DNA of 64,000 nt, taken from the NCBI GenBank assembly GCA_902495595.1, contig CABUXV010000005.1:1-64000 (forward strand), in the 5' to 3' direction. Below are positions 25,693 to 34,731 of the stretch, one piece after another (positions within the stretch are counted from its first letter, which is position 1; each line of letters opens with the position of its first letter). The notes beneath the pieces are model-generated. The model was not told the DNA's origin, made no database searches, and worked only from the letters and a program-made list of their open reading frames with translations. This DNA comes from an uncultured Eubacterium sp. Its GTDB lineage: Bacteria; Bacillota; Clostridia; Peptostreptococcales; Anaerovoracaceae. Made by a program: the position numbers and the translations under genes.

Positions 25693-26841
25693 TTATTTTT
25701 TAGCTTTTTCGGCCAGTTCCCTGACAGCCTTTACCGTCTCATCAATTTCTCCCTCACTTGTATAAAATCCAGGACACATTCTGATACATCCCATGTCCTC
25801 CGTTCCTATAGTTTTATGAGCCATGCCGCTGCAATGAAATCCTGCACGCACTGCAATTCCATACATATCGTTTAACAGCAATGCAGCTTCTTCACAATTA
25901 TAACCTTTTATATTCATAGCTACGACAGATGTTTTATCATAAGTGTTCTCAGTACCGTACAATGTAACTCCATCAATTTTTTTAAGACCTGACTGAAGTT
26001 TTTCCGTCAGCTTACGTTCGTGCTCTGCTATGGCTTCTGCGCCGATTTTATTTATAAATCTTGCAGCTGCGCCAAGTCCTATTATCCCCGGCGAGTTTAC
26101 TGTTCCCGACTCATATCCCTCAGGAAAATCCTTTGGCTGGATGAGTTCCTTTGATTTGCTTCCGGTTCCTCCAGAAATCAAAGGTTCAATATCTACGCCT
26201 TCTCTTATGTAAAGAAATCCGGTTCCTTGAGGGCCCATCATACCTTTATGCCCGGGCACCGCAAGAATATCTATATGATTTTTTCTTACATCCAAATTCA
26301 TATGCCCTGCACCCTGCGCCCCGTCTACCATAAACAGAATTCCATTTCTCAATGCGACTCTGCCGATTTCCTCCAGCGGCATTTTAGTGCCTGTCACATT
26401 TGATGCGGCGGTAATTATTATCATCCTTGTGTTTCCCTTTATTGCGGATTTTACCGCTGATACATCTATCTTTCCTTCTCTGCTGCACTTTATAACTGTA
26501 ACATCTACATTATCTCTGCCCATTTCCATCAGCGGCCGCATTACAGAATTATGTTCCATGGAAGATGTTATCACATGGTCGCCTTCTTTTAATATTCCCT
26601 TTATAGCCATATTGAGAGATTCGGTGCAGTTTTTCGTAAAAATTATCCTGCTTCCATCTTTTATGTTAAACAGTCTTCCTACAGCAAGACGCGCTTTAAA
26701 TATTTCCTGAGCGGTTCTTGCTGCCATAAAATGTCCCGACCTTCCCGGATTAGCGCAGTAATTTGTCATTGCATCCGCTACAGCATCCACAACCTGACGA
26801 GGTTTCGGAAAAGATGTAGCTCCGTTATCCAAATAAATCAT
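25693..26841 (-). CDS. Cysteine desulfurase-like class V aminotransferase
   Basis: A PLP enzyme of the SufS/CsdA-like family that would release sulfur from cysteine. It begins MIYLDNGATSFPKP. The PLP-lysine lies in AVPGHKGMMGPQG. The likely catalytic cysteine lies in RAGFHCSGMAHKTIG. The length is 382 residues. No iron-sulfur scaffold or carrier gene is adjacent, so its sulfur acceptor is unknown; it belongs to a clostridial branch often annotated only as aminotransferase class V. It stands alone on the minus strand. Confidence 0.88.
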   Translation of the reverse strand: MIYLDNGATSFPKPRQVVDAVADAMTNYCANPGRSGHFMAARTAQEIFKARLAVGRLFNIKDGSRIIFTKNCTESLNMAIKGILKEGDHVITSSMEHNSVMRPLMEMGRDNVDVTVIKCSREGKIDVSAVKSAIKGNTRMIIITAASNVTGTKMPLEEIGRVALRNGILFMVDGAQGAGHMNLDVRKNHIDILAVPGHKGMMGPQGTGFLYIREGVDIEPLISGGTGSKSKELIQPKDFPEGYESGTVNSPGIIGLGAAARFINKIGAEAIAEHERKLTEKLQSGLKKIDGVTLYGTENTYDKTSVVAMNIKGYNCEEAALLLNDMYGIAVRAGFHCSGMAHKTIGTEDMGCIRMCPGFYTSEGEIDETVKAVRELAEKAKK

Positions 26842-27076
26842 AAAATCCTCCCCTGTTTAAATATAACAAAACCGAAAGATAATAAAACCGGCCGCTTTCA
26901 TTTTAAAACTACGCCACTTATTCTTTCATATCTTCCAGCAACATTCCCTGCATAAAAACGTGGAAATGACTGAATCCAAGATTCCTATTTCCTCATTCAG
27001 GCCGCAGGAGCCGATTCTTCGCAAGGTACTTTATTCGATATTCCGCAAATATAGAAAACGATATTTCCTGCATAAA

Positions 27077-27108
27077 AAATATAGGCAACCTTTTGCATGC
27101 CTATATTT
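27077..27108 (-). terminator. Intrinsic terminator after the DUF362-ferredoxin gene
   Basis: Perfect 10-bp stem AAATATAGGC/GCCTATATTT with a 12-base loop, followed on the minus strand by a run of Ts. Confidence 0.8.
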
Positions 27109-27137
27109 AATATATGATTCACTTTTATAAGAAGTTA

Positions 27138-28340
27138 CTACCTCCTCCATTTCCGGTCGGCGATTTTTGCCAGCAAAGATTTCTTTACCGTTATAGCCTT
27201 CTCAGGACACATCTCCTGACAGCAGTAACATTTAATACACTTTGAATAATCGTATTGAGCAATTTTGTCTTCCGATAATTTTACAGCCTTGTCTTCTACA
27301 GGGCATGATTTCACGCAAATACCGCAGCCTACGCATTTATCAGAGTTTACAACCGGTTTCTTTTCAAGAAAAGGCGCTAAAAATCTTATAGGTTTCAAAA
27401 CGCCTTTATAGTTCTTGCTTCTCTGAACATCAAATTTCGCATTGCCATATCTTTCATAGGCTTCCTGCGGTGTAATTATCCCTTCCTCTGTAACCACTGA
27501 AATATTGCCGTATACTCCTACTCCTCTTTCCTGGCCGCTTACATTTGTCGGCACAAGCTTTGGATCCAAATTTACAAGATGGCAGAATACGGTATCAAGA
27601 GCTACAGGGTCTTTTGATACCAATATAAGATTCATCGGTACAGGAGTTCCGGACTGGGGACCATTCCCCTCCATTGCAACTACTCCATCCATAATATGAA
27701 TTTTTGGCGAAACCAAAAGGTTTAAATCTGCAATCATCTTGCCGAAAACCTCTGCGGTTGGAAATTTAGCATGAGAGGCGCCCTTGTTCACTCCGAATAC
27801 ACATCCAAAAGTATTTTTAACTGCCCCGGTTATTCTCTCCAGCTGGTGAGTCTTCATCTTGCATATATTTATTATGCCGTCAGCTCTTATTATCTCCTCA
27901 CACAATACAAATTTATCCGCCGTTCTTCCCTCTTCAAATTCCACCTGCACCCCGTGCTCAAAATCGCCAAGGGGAATCCCCAATTCATCTGCCGATTCTT
28001 TAATGCCGCATTCTTCGGCTACCTTTTCCACCTTTATCATAGGCATTCCCGGAGAATCACCGTATTTCAGATTTTTATAGCCCGCTTTCTGCAAAGATTT
28101 TCCTACCGCTTTAAAGACAGCCGGATGGGTCGTACATGCCTTATCGGGAGTTGTCTTTGCCAGCAGATTGGGTTTCATCACCAGCCGCCCTGTCTTTTCA
28201 CAGTCGGAAAGAAGCGTTTCCATTCCTCCCAAAAGGTCCGCAGCTTTATTCACAGCATCATCCACTTCCGCCTGTTCATATGAAAAACACCGGACAAGGG
28301 CAACCTTCGCCATATTATCAGAAGTTCTGCTTTTCTCCAT
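27138..28340 (-). CDS. DUF362 domain protein with two 4Fe-4S motifs
   Basis: The N-terminal ~310 residues match the DUF362 type (KMKTHQLERITGAVKNTFGCVFG, PVALDTVFCHLV). The C-terminus has two ferredoxin motifs, CVGCGICVKSCP and CIKCYCCQEMCP. The function is unknown; these proteins are frequent in anaerobes and are presumed redox proteins. The start is uncertain: the ATG at 28340 has GAAAGGA 10 bp upstream; a later ATG (MAKVALVRC, 28313) is where the DUF362 similarity begins; and the frame is open up to 28427. It follows the YdcF-like gene on the same strand. Confidence 0.85.
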   Translation of the reverse strand: MEKSRTSDNMAKVALVRCFSYEQAEVDDAVNKAADLLGGMETLLSDCEKTGRLVMKPNLLAKTTPDKACTTHPAVFKAVGKSLQKAGYKNLKYGDSPGMPMIKVEKVAEECGIKESADELGIPLGDFEHGVQVEFEEGRTADKFVLCEEIIRADGIINICKMKTHQLERITGAVKNTFGCVFGVNKGASHAKFPTAEVFGKMIADLNLLVSPKIHIMDGVVAMEGNGPQSGTPVPMNLILVSKDPVALDTVFCHLVNLDPKLVPTNVSGQERGVGVYGNISVVTEEGIITPQEAYERYGNAKFDVQRSKNYKGVLKPIRFLAPFLEKKPVVNSDKCVGCGICVKSCPVEDKAVKLSEDKIAQYDYSKCIKCYCCQEMCPEKAITVKKSLLAKIADRKWRR

Positions 28341-28508
28341 ATCGCAATAAATCCTTTCGCATTTTGCCATTAATCTCTCATCGATATGGCACGCTGCACG
28401 CTGAAGATTAAACTCTTCGGCGCTCATCGCCTATCGCCTATTGGCATACTTTCAAAATTGAAAGCTTCCTATACGTTCCGCATAAATTCCCTACAGGCTT
28501 CCTCTGTT

Positions 28509-29231
28509 CTACTGAGTATAAACACCGCTGCCCTTTATGGAAATTTCATCGCCCATAAATGTAGGCTGAGGCTTGAATATCCATTTCACGAAATCTTTGT
28601 CACGAGCCATAATCTCTCTTATTTCTCTCATATCCTGCCCCTTGTAGACCTTTTGGTCTGATGCCGCACCCAGCGCCTGGATGTTCAGGCGTCTGCATCC
28701 GTACAAAGCTCTGTAAAGGTGATATTTCTGCGTAACCACAACCATGCTTTCCACCTTAAATATATGATTTGCTCTGTACACGGATTCATAAGTTGAAAAT
28801 CCCGCATGGTCAAGGAATATATCTTCTTTTGGCACTCCTGCATTAACAGCATAGTTTTTCATTGCGTCTACTTCATTATATACTACCTGCCCATTATCCC
28901 CCGAAAACAGAAGTTTCGGAGCGACACCCTTTTTATACAGTTCTATGCTGAGATCCAAACGATTTTCAAGCATCTTGCTCGGAGACCCATCTTTATTTAC
29001 AGCTGCGCCCAAAACCACTATACATTCGGGATTGATACTTTTAAGCCTCTCAATTTCACTATCGGAAACTTCATCTGTTTTTGACTCCACAGATGCTGCT
29101 ATATTACCCTCTGTACTCTTTATTACAAATAAATTTATTCCCACAACCAGAATAACTGTAAGTACCGCCGCCTTTAAAAGCAGAAGCACCAGTCTTACCG
29201 GAAGGCTTTTCTTTTCTCTTCGCTTAATCAT
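28509..29231 (-). CDS. YdcF/SanA-family membrane protein
   Basis: A 240-residue protein with one N-terminal transmembrane helix (about residues 12-34) and an extracytoplasmic DUF218 domain. The visible motifs are CIVVLGAAV, KLLFSGDNG, NEVDAMKNYA, FSTYESVYRA and VVVTQKYHLYRAL, typical of the SanA/ElyC/YdcF family. These are linked to envelope integrity (SanA to vancomycin tolerance at high temperature in E. coli) and, for some, to polysaccharide synthesis. The biochemical activity is not established. It lies upstream of the DUF362 gene and may be co-transcribed. Confidence 0.85.
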   Translation of the reverse strand: MIKRREKKSLPVRLVLLLLKAAVLTVILVVGINLFVIKSTEGNIAASVESKTDEVSDSEIERLKSINPECIVVLGAAVNKDGSPSKMLENRLDLSIELYKKGVAPKLLFSGDNGQVVYNEVDAMKNYAVNAGVPKEDIFLDHAGFSTYESVYRANHIFKVESMVVVTQKYHLYRALYGCRRLNIQALGAASDQKVYKGQDMREIREIMARDKDFVKWIFKPQPTFMGDEISIKGSGVYTQ

Positions 29232-29327
29232 AATTATTTATTATATACAGTTTTTATGTGGGTTTAAAGAACTATATATCATATTAATATTTTTGTTTTA
29301 TTTTATAAATTATTCTCATTTTTATTG

Positions 29328-29356
29328 TTGACAGGTCACAATATTAGTATTATATT
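29328..29356 (+). promoter_or_regulatory. Predicted ilvE promoter
   Basis: Consensus -35 TTGACA, a 17-bp spacer and -10 TATATT, about 75 bp before the ilvE ATG. No T-box is visible in the short leader. Confidence 0.7.
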
Positions 29357-29431
29357 ATTTGTGTATCATTGGACTTTAAAAGCTTTTTGATGTAAAATAA
29401 TATGTAAATAAATTGATAGAAGGAGAAAGCA

Positions 29432-30502
29432 ATGAAATATAATTTTCCAATCGAAAAAACCCAAAATCCCAAAACAAAACCAAATCCCGACACACTGAGA
29501 TTCGGCACCGAATTTACAGACCATATGTTTGTAATGGACTATGAAGAAGGCAAAGGCTGGCACGACGGAAAAATCGTACCATACGGACCTCTCGTTTTAG
29601 ACCCGGCAGCAGTTGTCTTTCATTATGCCCAGGAGATGTTTGAGGGACTTAAAGCATATAAGACAGCCGATGGAAAAGTTCAGCTTTTCAGACCTGATAT
29701 GAATGCGAAGCGAACCAACAGAACCAACGACAGGCTTTGTATTCCTCAGATGGACGAAGAGCTTTATGTAGAAGCTATCAAAGCTCTTGTAAGCGTAGAC
29801 GCCGACTGGATTCCTCAAAAAGAAGGAACTTCACTTTACATAAGACCTTTTATCATCGCCGACGAACCATTTCTCGGAGTACGCCGTTCAAATCATTATA
29901 AATTCATAATAATTCTAAGTCCTGTAGGTCCTTACTATGTGGGCGGTCTGACTCCTACAAAACTTTACGTTGAAGATAAATACGTAAGAGCTACCGACGG
30001 CGGTACAGGCGAAGCAAAATGCGGCGGAAATTATGCGGCAAGTCTCAAAGCCCAGGAAGAAGCCCATGCAAAAGGTTATGAACAGATATTATGGCTCGAC
30101 GGAGTCCACAGAAAATATGTTGAAGAAGTGGGAACGTCAAACGCTTTCTTTGTAATAGGCGACGAAGTTATTACAGCTCCTCTTGACGGAACTATCTTGC
30201 CGGGAATTACACGTGATTCCGTAATCGCTATTTTAAAGAAAAAAGGTATAAAGGTTTCAGAAAGAAAACTTGCAATAGATGAAGTCGTTCAGGCATACAA
30301 GGACGGTAATTTCAAGGAGATGTTCGCTTCGGGAACAGCAGCCGTTATTTCACCTGTAGGCGAACTTTGCTACAAAGGCGAATCAATGATTATAAACGAC
30401 AGAGAAATCGGACCTATCGCCCAGGAACTCTATGACACAATTTACGGCATACAGACAGGAACCGTCGCTGATGAAATGGGCTGGACCGTAGAAGTTAAAT
30501 GA
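29432..30502 (+). CDS. ilvE: Branched-chain amino acid aminotransferase
   Basis: Transfers the amino group between glutamate and the keto acids of valine, leucine and isoleucine. A class IV PLP aminotransferase of 356 residues. The motifs are AQEMFEGLKAYKT, the PLP-lysine region GEAKCGGNYAASL, EVGTSNAFFV and the phosphate-binding LPGITRDSV. The C-terminal FASGTAAVISPVG completes the active site. AAGGAGA precedes the ATG. It has its own consensus promoter and a terminator, so it is probably monocistronic. Confidence 0.96.
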   Translation: MKYNFPIEKTQNPKTKPNPDTLRFGTEFTDHMFVMDYEEGKGWHDGKIVPYGPLVLDPAAVVFHYAQEMFEGLKAYKTADGKVQLFRPDMNAKRTNRTNDRLCIPQMDEELYVEAIKALVSVDADWIPQKEGTSLYIRPFIIADEPFLGVRRSNHYKFIIILSPVGPYYVGGLTPTKLYVEDKYVRATDGGTGEAKCGGNYAASLKAQEEAHAKGYEQILWLDGVHRKYVEEVGTSNAFFVIGDEVITAPLDGTILPGITRDSVIAILKKKGIKVSERKLAIDEVVQAYKDGNFKEMFASGTAAVISPVGELCYKGESMIINDREIGPIAQELYDTIYGIQTGTVADEMGWTVEVK

Positions 30503-30541
30503 GCAGAAATTAAATAAAAGTATAAATGCAGACAAATATAC

Positions 30542-30583
30542 AAATACCGGACAGAACTTCAAAATTCTGCCCGGTATTTTTTC
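30542..30583. terminator. Bidirectional terminator between ilvE and the GNAT gene
   Basis: Stem AAATACCGG...CCGGTATTT with inner CAGAA/TTCTG pairing and a T run. It serves ilvE on the plus strand and may also serve the convergent gene ending at 30606. Confidence 0.8.
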
Positions 30584-30605
30584 CCGATAAATTTATTTCT
30601 CCAGA

Positions 30606-31091
30606 CTAAATTCCTTTGCCGAAACTCTCAAGGCTTTCCCCTGCAAGACGATAAACGGTCCACTCATCCATGGGCTCAGCTCCAGCGGAAAGATAAAAAT
30701 CTATACTGCTCTTATTCCAGTCAAGGCACCACCATTCCAGTCTGCCGCACCCTCTTTCCAAGGCAATTTGCGCCAGTTTTCGCAAAAGCGCTTTTCCGTA
30801 TCCTCTGCCGCGATATTCCGGCATGACAAACAAATCCTCAAGATAAATACCGGCTCGTCCCAAAAATGTAGAGAAGTTATGAAAAAACAGTGCAAAACCA
30901 ACCTCTCTTCCATTCTCAGACTCATCCTCCAGTACAAATATAACCTCTGCTTTCTGCTTTTCAAATATCCACTCTTCAAGCAGCTCTTCCGTCGCTATAA
31001 CCTGGTCCAGCATATTCTCATAATCTGCAAGGCTCTTTATGAATTCCAAAATCAGCCCGGTATCCTTCTTTTCTGCAAATCTAAACTTCAT
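30606..31091 (-). CDS. GNAT family N-acetyltransferase
   Basis: An acetyl-CoA-dependent N-acetyltransferase of about 161 residues. The acetyl-CoA-binding motif is VMPEYRGRGYGKALLRKL. The N-terminal FRFAEKKDTGLILEFIKSLADYE and the ending WNKSSIDFYLSAGAEPMDEW resemble diamine (spermidine/spermine-type) acetyltransferases, which is only a family-level guess. The ATG at 31091 sits 5-6 bp after AGGAGG, so the slightly upstream GTG is less likely. Confidence 0.9.
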   Translation of the reverse strand: MKFRFAEKKDTGLILEFIKSLADYENMLDQVIATEELLEEWIFEKQKAEVIFVLEDESENGREVGFALFFHNFSTFLGRAGIYLEDLFVMPEYRGRGYGKALLRKLAQIALERGCGRLEWWCLDWNKSSIDFYLSAGAEPMDEWTVYRLAGESLESFGKGI

Positions 31092-31153
31092 AAACACCTC
31101 CTGGTATCAATAAGCAACCACTTTCTAAAGACCATTATACCACAGCCGTATCT

Positions 31154-32386
31154 TTATTTTGCTTCCAGCTTTCTGTAGCACAGAAATATTACAGGACACA
31201 AAATCAATACGACCGCCAGATACATCACGGGGAGCAGATTTGCTGCACCTGTCACATTATCCCCGAATCCGTAAAGGTTGAATTTCCCCAGTACGAGGTT
31301 CAGCTGTAAAAGCTGGTCAGGCAGAAGTCCCGCTATTTTCCTTATTACAGGAATCGCCGTATCAGGTATATAAGACGGCATGAGAAGCAGTACAAAAGGA
31401 ATCACAGCCGCCAGTATTGCCGAACGGGTTTTCACCGATATAAGCATTGATATAAGGGATACCGCAAGTGTTCCTATGTATCCTCCCAAAACTATTAAAG
31501 CATATGCTTTGACAAAAGTTATATTGTAAATGCTGTACCATTTAACAGCTTCCGTCTGTATCGGACAGCTACCGCCGTCTGCGCCAAGGCAAATCAGAAT
31601 CACAGCAGTATATATTGCCATTACTGCAATGTAGATAACCGTAACCGTGATAATTGCCGCCTTGAGTTTAGCCCATATCGCTTTGCTTCGCCCATATCTT
31701 GAGGAAAAGAAAATCGGATCCGCCTTAAGGGCAAATTCTCCGGAAAAAACTCCTGACATAATAAAGGATAGTATGAGAGCAGTCATAACGAGCAGCATAG
31801 GACTTGAACCTAAAAGCTGTTTCCATCCGTCTGCATAATCGTAATTAAAAGGCGTCTTAAGCTCGCTGTATTTTTGCAGAATATAGCTCTGTTCCCCTTC
31901 TGTCAGGACTCCTTCACCGCCGCCCTTTGTCCACTGCGCAAATTTCTCGGTTCTGTTTGAATAGAAATCTTCAGCATCGGAAGTCTTTAGAGAGTCAGCC
32001 TTGTAATAATCATACTGCCCGTAAGGTACGAAAGATTCTCCAAGCAAATCATATATATCCATTATTCCCTGTTTCCATCCAAAGGCTATATCCTGCTTGA
32101 CTATATCATCTGAGGTTGCTTCCTTCGTATTGTTTATTCTTGTATTTTCCTTAATCGCTTCTTTTATTTTATCTTCTGTGAGAGTACCTGCCCATTCCTT
32201 TTTAGCCTCCCTGAGACTGTGAGCAGCTGAAATCCCCACTTCTCTTTCCCCGTAGCTGTTGACAAAATTCACCTCGGGAGACCTTATAGCAGTCCAGAAT
32301 ACCATAATAAGCACCGCCATCAAAATAAGCACAGCTATTTTATTGCTCGTCTTTGAAAAAATCTTTTTTATCTCAAATAATATCAT
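31154..32386 (-). CDS. ABC transporter permease (ABC-2 type)
   Basis: A multi-pass membrane protein that would pair with the ATPase encoded immediately upstream. The start MILFEIKKIFSKTS follows a GAGGATGAGGATA site, and the first codons overlap the ATPase stop by 14 bp. One N-terminal helix is followed by a ~160-residue extracytoplasmic segment, then about five helices (SPMLLVMTALILSFIMSG, ITVTVIYIAVMAIYTAVILI, LIVLGGYIGTLAVSLISML, ILAAVIPFVLLLMP and a C-terminal VMYLAVVLILCPVIFLCY). The substrate is not evident. It is the last gene of the sigma-factor operon. Confidence 0.85.
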   Translation of the reverse strand: MILFEIKKIFSKTSNKIAVLILMAVLIMVFWTAIRSPEVNFVNSYGEREVGISAAHSLREAKKEWAGTLTEDKIKEAIKENTRINNTKEATSDDIVKQDIAFGWKQGIMDIYDLLGESFVPYGQYDYYKADSLKTSDAEDFYSNRTEKFAQWTKGGGEGVLTEGEQSYILQKYSELKTPFNYDYADGWKQLLGSSPMLLVMTALILSFIMSGVFSGEFALKADPIFFSSRYGRSKAIWAKLKAAIITVTVIYIAVMAIYTAVILICLGADGGSCPIQTEAVKWYSIYNITFVKAYALIVLGGYIGTLAVSLISMLISVKTRSAILAAVIPFVLLLMPSYIPDTAIPVIRKIAGLLPDQLLQLNLVLGKFNLYGFGDNVTGAANLLPVMYLAVVLILCPVIFLCYRKLEAK

Positions 32387-33260
32387 TATCCTCATCCTCT
32401 TTTCTGCCAAAATAATTAAGAAATACATCTTCCAGGTTTAAACGTTCCTCCCGTGCCGACGGGTCAGGGCATGTTCTTGACAAAATTCGTATTTCCGCAT
32501 TCCCGCCGACAGTTCTTATATTTCCTATCTTGTAATTCTGCATATAAAACCCAACCTGATTCTGCGGAACAACCAGACTCCATACTCTCTGATCCACCTG
32601 GGCTGCAATTTCCGATGTGCTTCCCGAATGAATTATCCTGCCGCTTTTCATCAGAAGAATTTCATTGGCTATATATTCTATATCAGAAACTATGTGGGTG
32701 GACAGCAGAATTATTCTGTCCCTTGAAAGTTCGCTTATGAGGTTTCTGAATCTTATTCTTTCCTTGGGGTCAAGCCCTGCCGTAGGTTCATCTAAAATGA
32801 GAATTTTAGGATTGTTAAGTATGGACTGGGCAATTCCCGCTCTTCGTTTCATTCCCCCTGAAAGTTTCTTCATCTTTCTGTATTGAACTTTCTCAAGCCC
32901 TACCATCTTTATGGTATCGCCTACCAGCTTGGAAGCAGCTCCCCTGCCGATTCCCTTTATTGACGCTATATATTTCAAATAATCCCTTACCGTAAAATCA
33001 GGATAAAACCCGAACTCCTGCGGAAGATAACCCAGTATTCTCCTGTATTCTCCCTGCATTGCAAAGATATCTTCCCCATTGTACAAAATCCTGCCGCAGG
33101 TGGGCTTTAAAAGAGTACAGAGCATTCTCATTATGGTGGTCTTGCCCGCGCCGTTTACTCCTAAAAGTCCGTATACACCCTTTTCCATGTTATATGTGAC
33201 GTCGTTTACCGCCTTGAATCCATCAAAGGATTTAGTCAAATTTTCCAATCTTAATTCCAC
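32373..33260 (-). CDS. ABC transporter ATP-binding protein
   Basis: An ATPase of about 295 residues. Walker A is GVNGAGKTT, the signature is LSGGMKRRAGIAQ, Walker B is KILILDEPTAGLDP and the switch His lies in LLSTHIVSD. It resembles export ATPases of the BcrA/Cyd-like type with a C-terminal accessory region (LEDVFLNYFG). I choose a GTG start (VELRLENLTKSFDG), because GGGAGGT lies 9 bp upstream and the upstream frame overlaps the preceding gene. The stop of the preceding gene overlaps this start by 10 bp, suggesting translational coupling. Confidence 0.93.
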   Translation of the reverse strand: MELRLENLTKSFDGFKAVNDVTYNMEKGVYGLLGVNGAGKTTIMRMLCTLLKPTCGRILYNGEDIFAMQGEYRRILGYLPQEFGFYPDFTVRDYLKYIASIKGIGRGAASKLVGDTIKMVGLEKVQYRKMKKLSGGMKRRAGIAQSILNNPKILILDEPTAGLDPKERIRFRNLISELSRDRIILLSTHIVSDIEYIANEILLMKSGRIIHSGSTSEIAAQVDQRVWSLVVPQNQVGFYMQNYKIGNIRTVGGNAEIRILSRTCPDPSAREERLNLEDVFLNYFGRKEDEDNDII

Positions 33261-33994
33261 GCTTTTTCTACCTCCCAATAGCTGTCGCACTTATTCATAA
33301 CTTTTCGCAAAACATATACGAGATATATTAAGGCTGCAACACATATTCCCATCCAAGCAGGCGTTGATACCATATCGTATATGGACTCGTCTATTATTAC
33401 CGCCGTCCAAATACCGGTCCATATAAGAGAGAAGAAAACCGATGCATATTCAGATGAGGCCACTCTGCTGTAAAACGTCCTGAAACAAATACAGCACGTT
33501 ACAATCATAGGCAGGAAAAACTGTATTGCCATATCTGTAAAACTCACAGATGTGGTCCACAAAATCAATGCGGAGAATACAGCCACAAGAAGACCGTCGA
33601 CAAAAGCAAACAGCAGCATTCTAGCCGAATATATCTGCCTCAGGCTGTAATATGCCGCGCCTTCTATCTCCATGGAATTGCTGCTGCGGTTTTTCCATAT
33701 TTCCGGCATTATTATTATCGCAAAGATAGGGGATAAAACTCCCATGCTTCTTCTCACCATGTATTCGCTGTCAGCATTGCACAGAGAAATGTATAACATG
33801 ACAAGCAGCGCAAACTGTATAATCCACCAGCTTTTTCTGATAAATTTGCTCTGCTGATATAAAAATTCGAAATAACTTCCTCTCTCGATTTCGGCTTCTT
33901 TGTAAAAAGCTTCTTTTGCTGCCGCTGCAACCTTATTCATATGTTCCGCTCTTGGCTCTATTTTCATATTGCTTTCTTCTATAATCTTCTTCAT
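33251..33994 (-). CDS. Membrane protein in a sigma-factor/ABC operon
   Basis: A 247-residue protein with a ~50-residue hydrophilic N-terminus and about six transmembrane helices (WWIIQFALLVMLYISL, MGVLSPIFAIIIMPEIW, FVDGLLVAVFSALILW, QFFLPMIVTCCICFRTF, VFFSLIWTGIWTAVII, WMGICVAALIYLVYVL). I do not recognise a family. The position after a sigma factor would suit an anti-sigma factor, but the zinc-finger anti-sigma HxxxCxxC motif is missing. A six-helix shape also fits a transporter subunit. It overlaps the sigma gene by 4 bp (ATGA). Confidence 0.75.
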   Translation of the reverse strand: MKKIIEESNMKIEPRAEHMNKVAAAAKEAFYKEAEIERGSYFEFLYQQSKFIRKSWWIIQFALLVMLYISLCNADSEYMVRRSMGVLSPIFAIIIMPEIWKNRSSNSMEIEGAAYYSLRQIYSARMLLFAFVDGLLVAVFSALILWTTSVSFTDMAIQFFLPMIVTCCICFRTFYSRVASSEYASVFFSLIWTGIWTAVIIDESIYDMVSTPAWMGICVAALIYLVYVLRKVMNKCDSYWEVEKAWN

Positions 33995-34521
33995 GCTATA
34001 TCCTCCTTTCCAAGTATTGTTCTAAGTTTCTCCTTACCGGTTTTTATTCTGTATTTAACAAGGGGAAGCCCTATTTTAAGAAGCTCTGCAATCTCCCTGG
34101 TATTAAGACCGTGGAAATAGTAAAGTATGATAACTTCCCGAATATCTTCCGAAAGCCCGATTACAGCTTTATTCACATCCATCCTCGCCTCGGCATTTTT
34201 CATATCATCGCAGATGGCTGCCTCTTCTGCAAGCTCAGTCGTCTTCGCAAGCCGCTCTTTTTCTCTCCTGTTAAAATCTATACATAAATTTCTGGCTATG
34301 GTATATAAAAAATTCATCGCTTTTCCGCTGTGTTTGTAACCCGGTAAACTCGCAAAAAACTTTACAAAGGTATCCTGCGTCAGATTTTCGGCATTCTGCC
34401 TGTCTGAGCTGTGATAATAACAGTAGTTTAAAATCTTTTCGTAATATTTTCGCACAAAGCTGTCCATGGCATCTTCATCGCCGTTTTTCATTTTTCTTAT
34501 CAGGAAAAAATCCTTATCCAC
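33991..34521 (-). CDS. RNA polymerase sigma factor, ECF-type
   Basis: A sigma-70-family factor of about 176 residues. Region 2 is seen in FVRKYYEKILNYCYYHSSDRQNAENLTQDTFVKF-like positions 20-55, and region 4 in a C-terminal HTH with LNTREIAELLKIGLPLVKYRIKTGKEKLR. I use the GTG at 34521 (VDKDFFLIRKMK), because AAGGAGA lies upstream; the frame is open further but looks non-coding there. The ECF-like role is to direct RNA polymerase to stress or signal promoters. It heads a four-gene overlapping operon with a membrane protein, an ABC ATPase and a permease, so it may respond to or control that transporter. Confidence 0.85.
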   Translation of the reverse strand: MDKDFFLIRKMKNGDEDAMDSFVRKYYEKILNYCYYHSSDRQNAENLTQDTFVKFFASLPGYKHSGKAMNFLYTIARNLCIDFNRREKERLAKTTELAEEAAICDDMKNAEARMDVNKAVIGLSEDIREVIILYYFHGLNTREIAELLKIGLPLVKYRIKTGKEKLRTILGKEDIA

Positions 34522-34731
34522 TGTCCTAATCTCTCCTTTGTCTATGTTTTGAAAGCACTTTCTATTATGTTTAACGCTTGTCGCATTAAAAAAGATAGTA
34601 AAAAATAAAATTTTTTTTAAAAATTTCTTGCGCAACAAAAAAGTGTGTAAAACGAAATCCCTTTACACACATTTTCTGTACATTTCAGTATTGGTATTCC
34701 CTGCATTCAGAAAGTCTTTGCAATTTCCGAA

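Noticed and set aside
26944..27075. CCTGCATAAAAA repeated twice between the cysteine desulfurase and DUF362 genes
   Set aside because: Only 12 bp in AT-rich DNA with no supporting structure; likely chance.
29330..29431. T-box riboswitch before ilvE
   Set aside because: The leader is too short and has no T-box core sequence.
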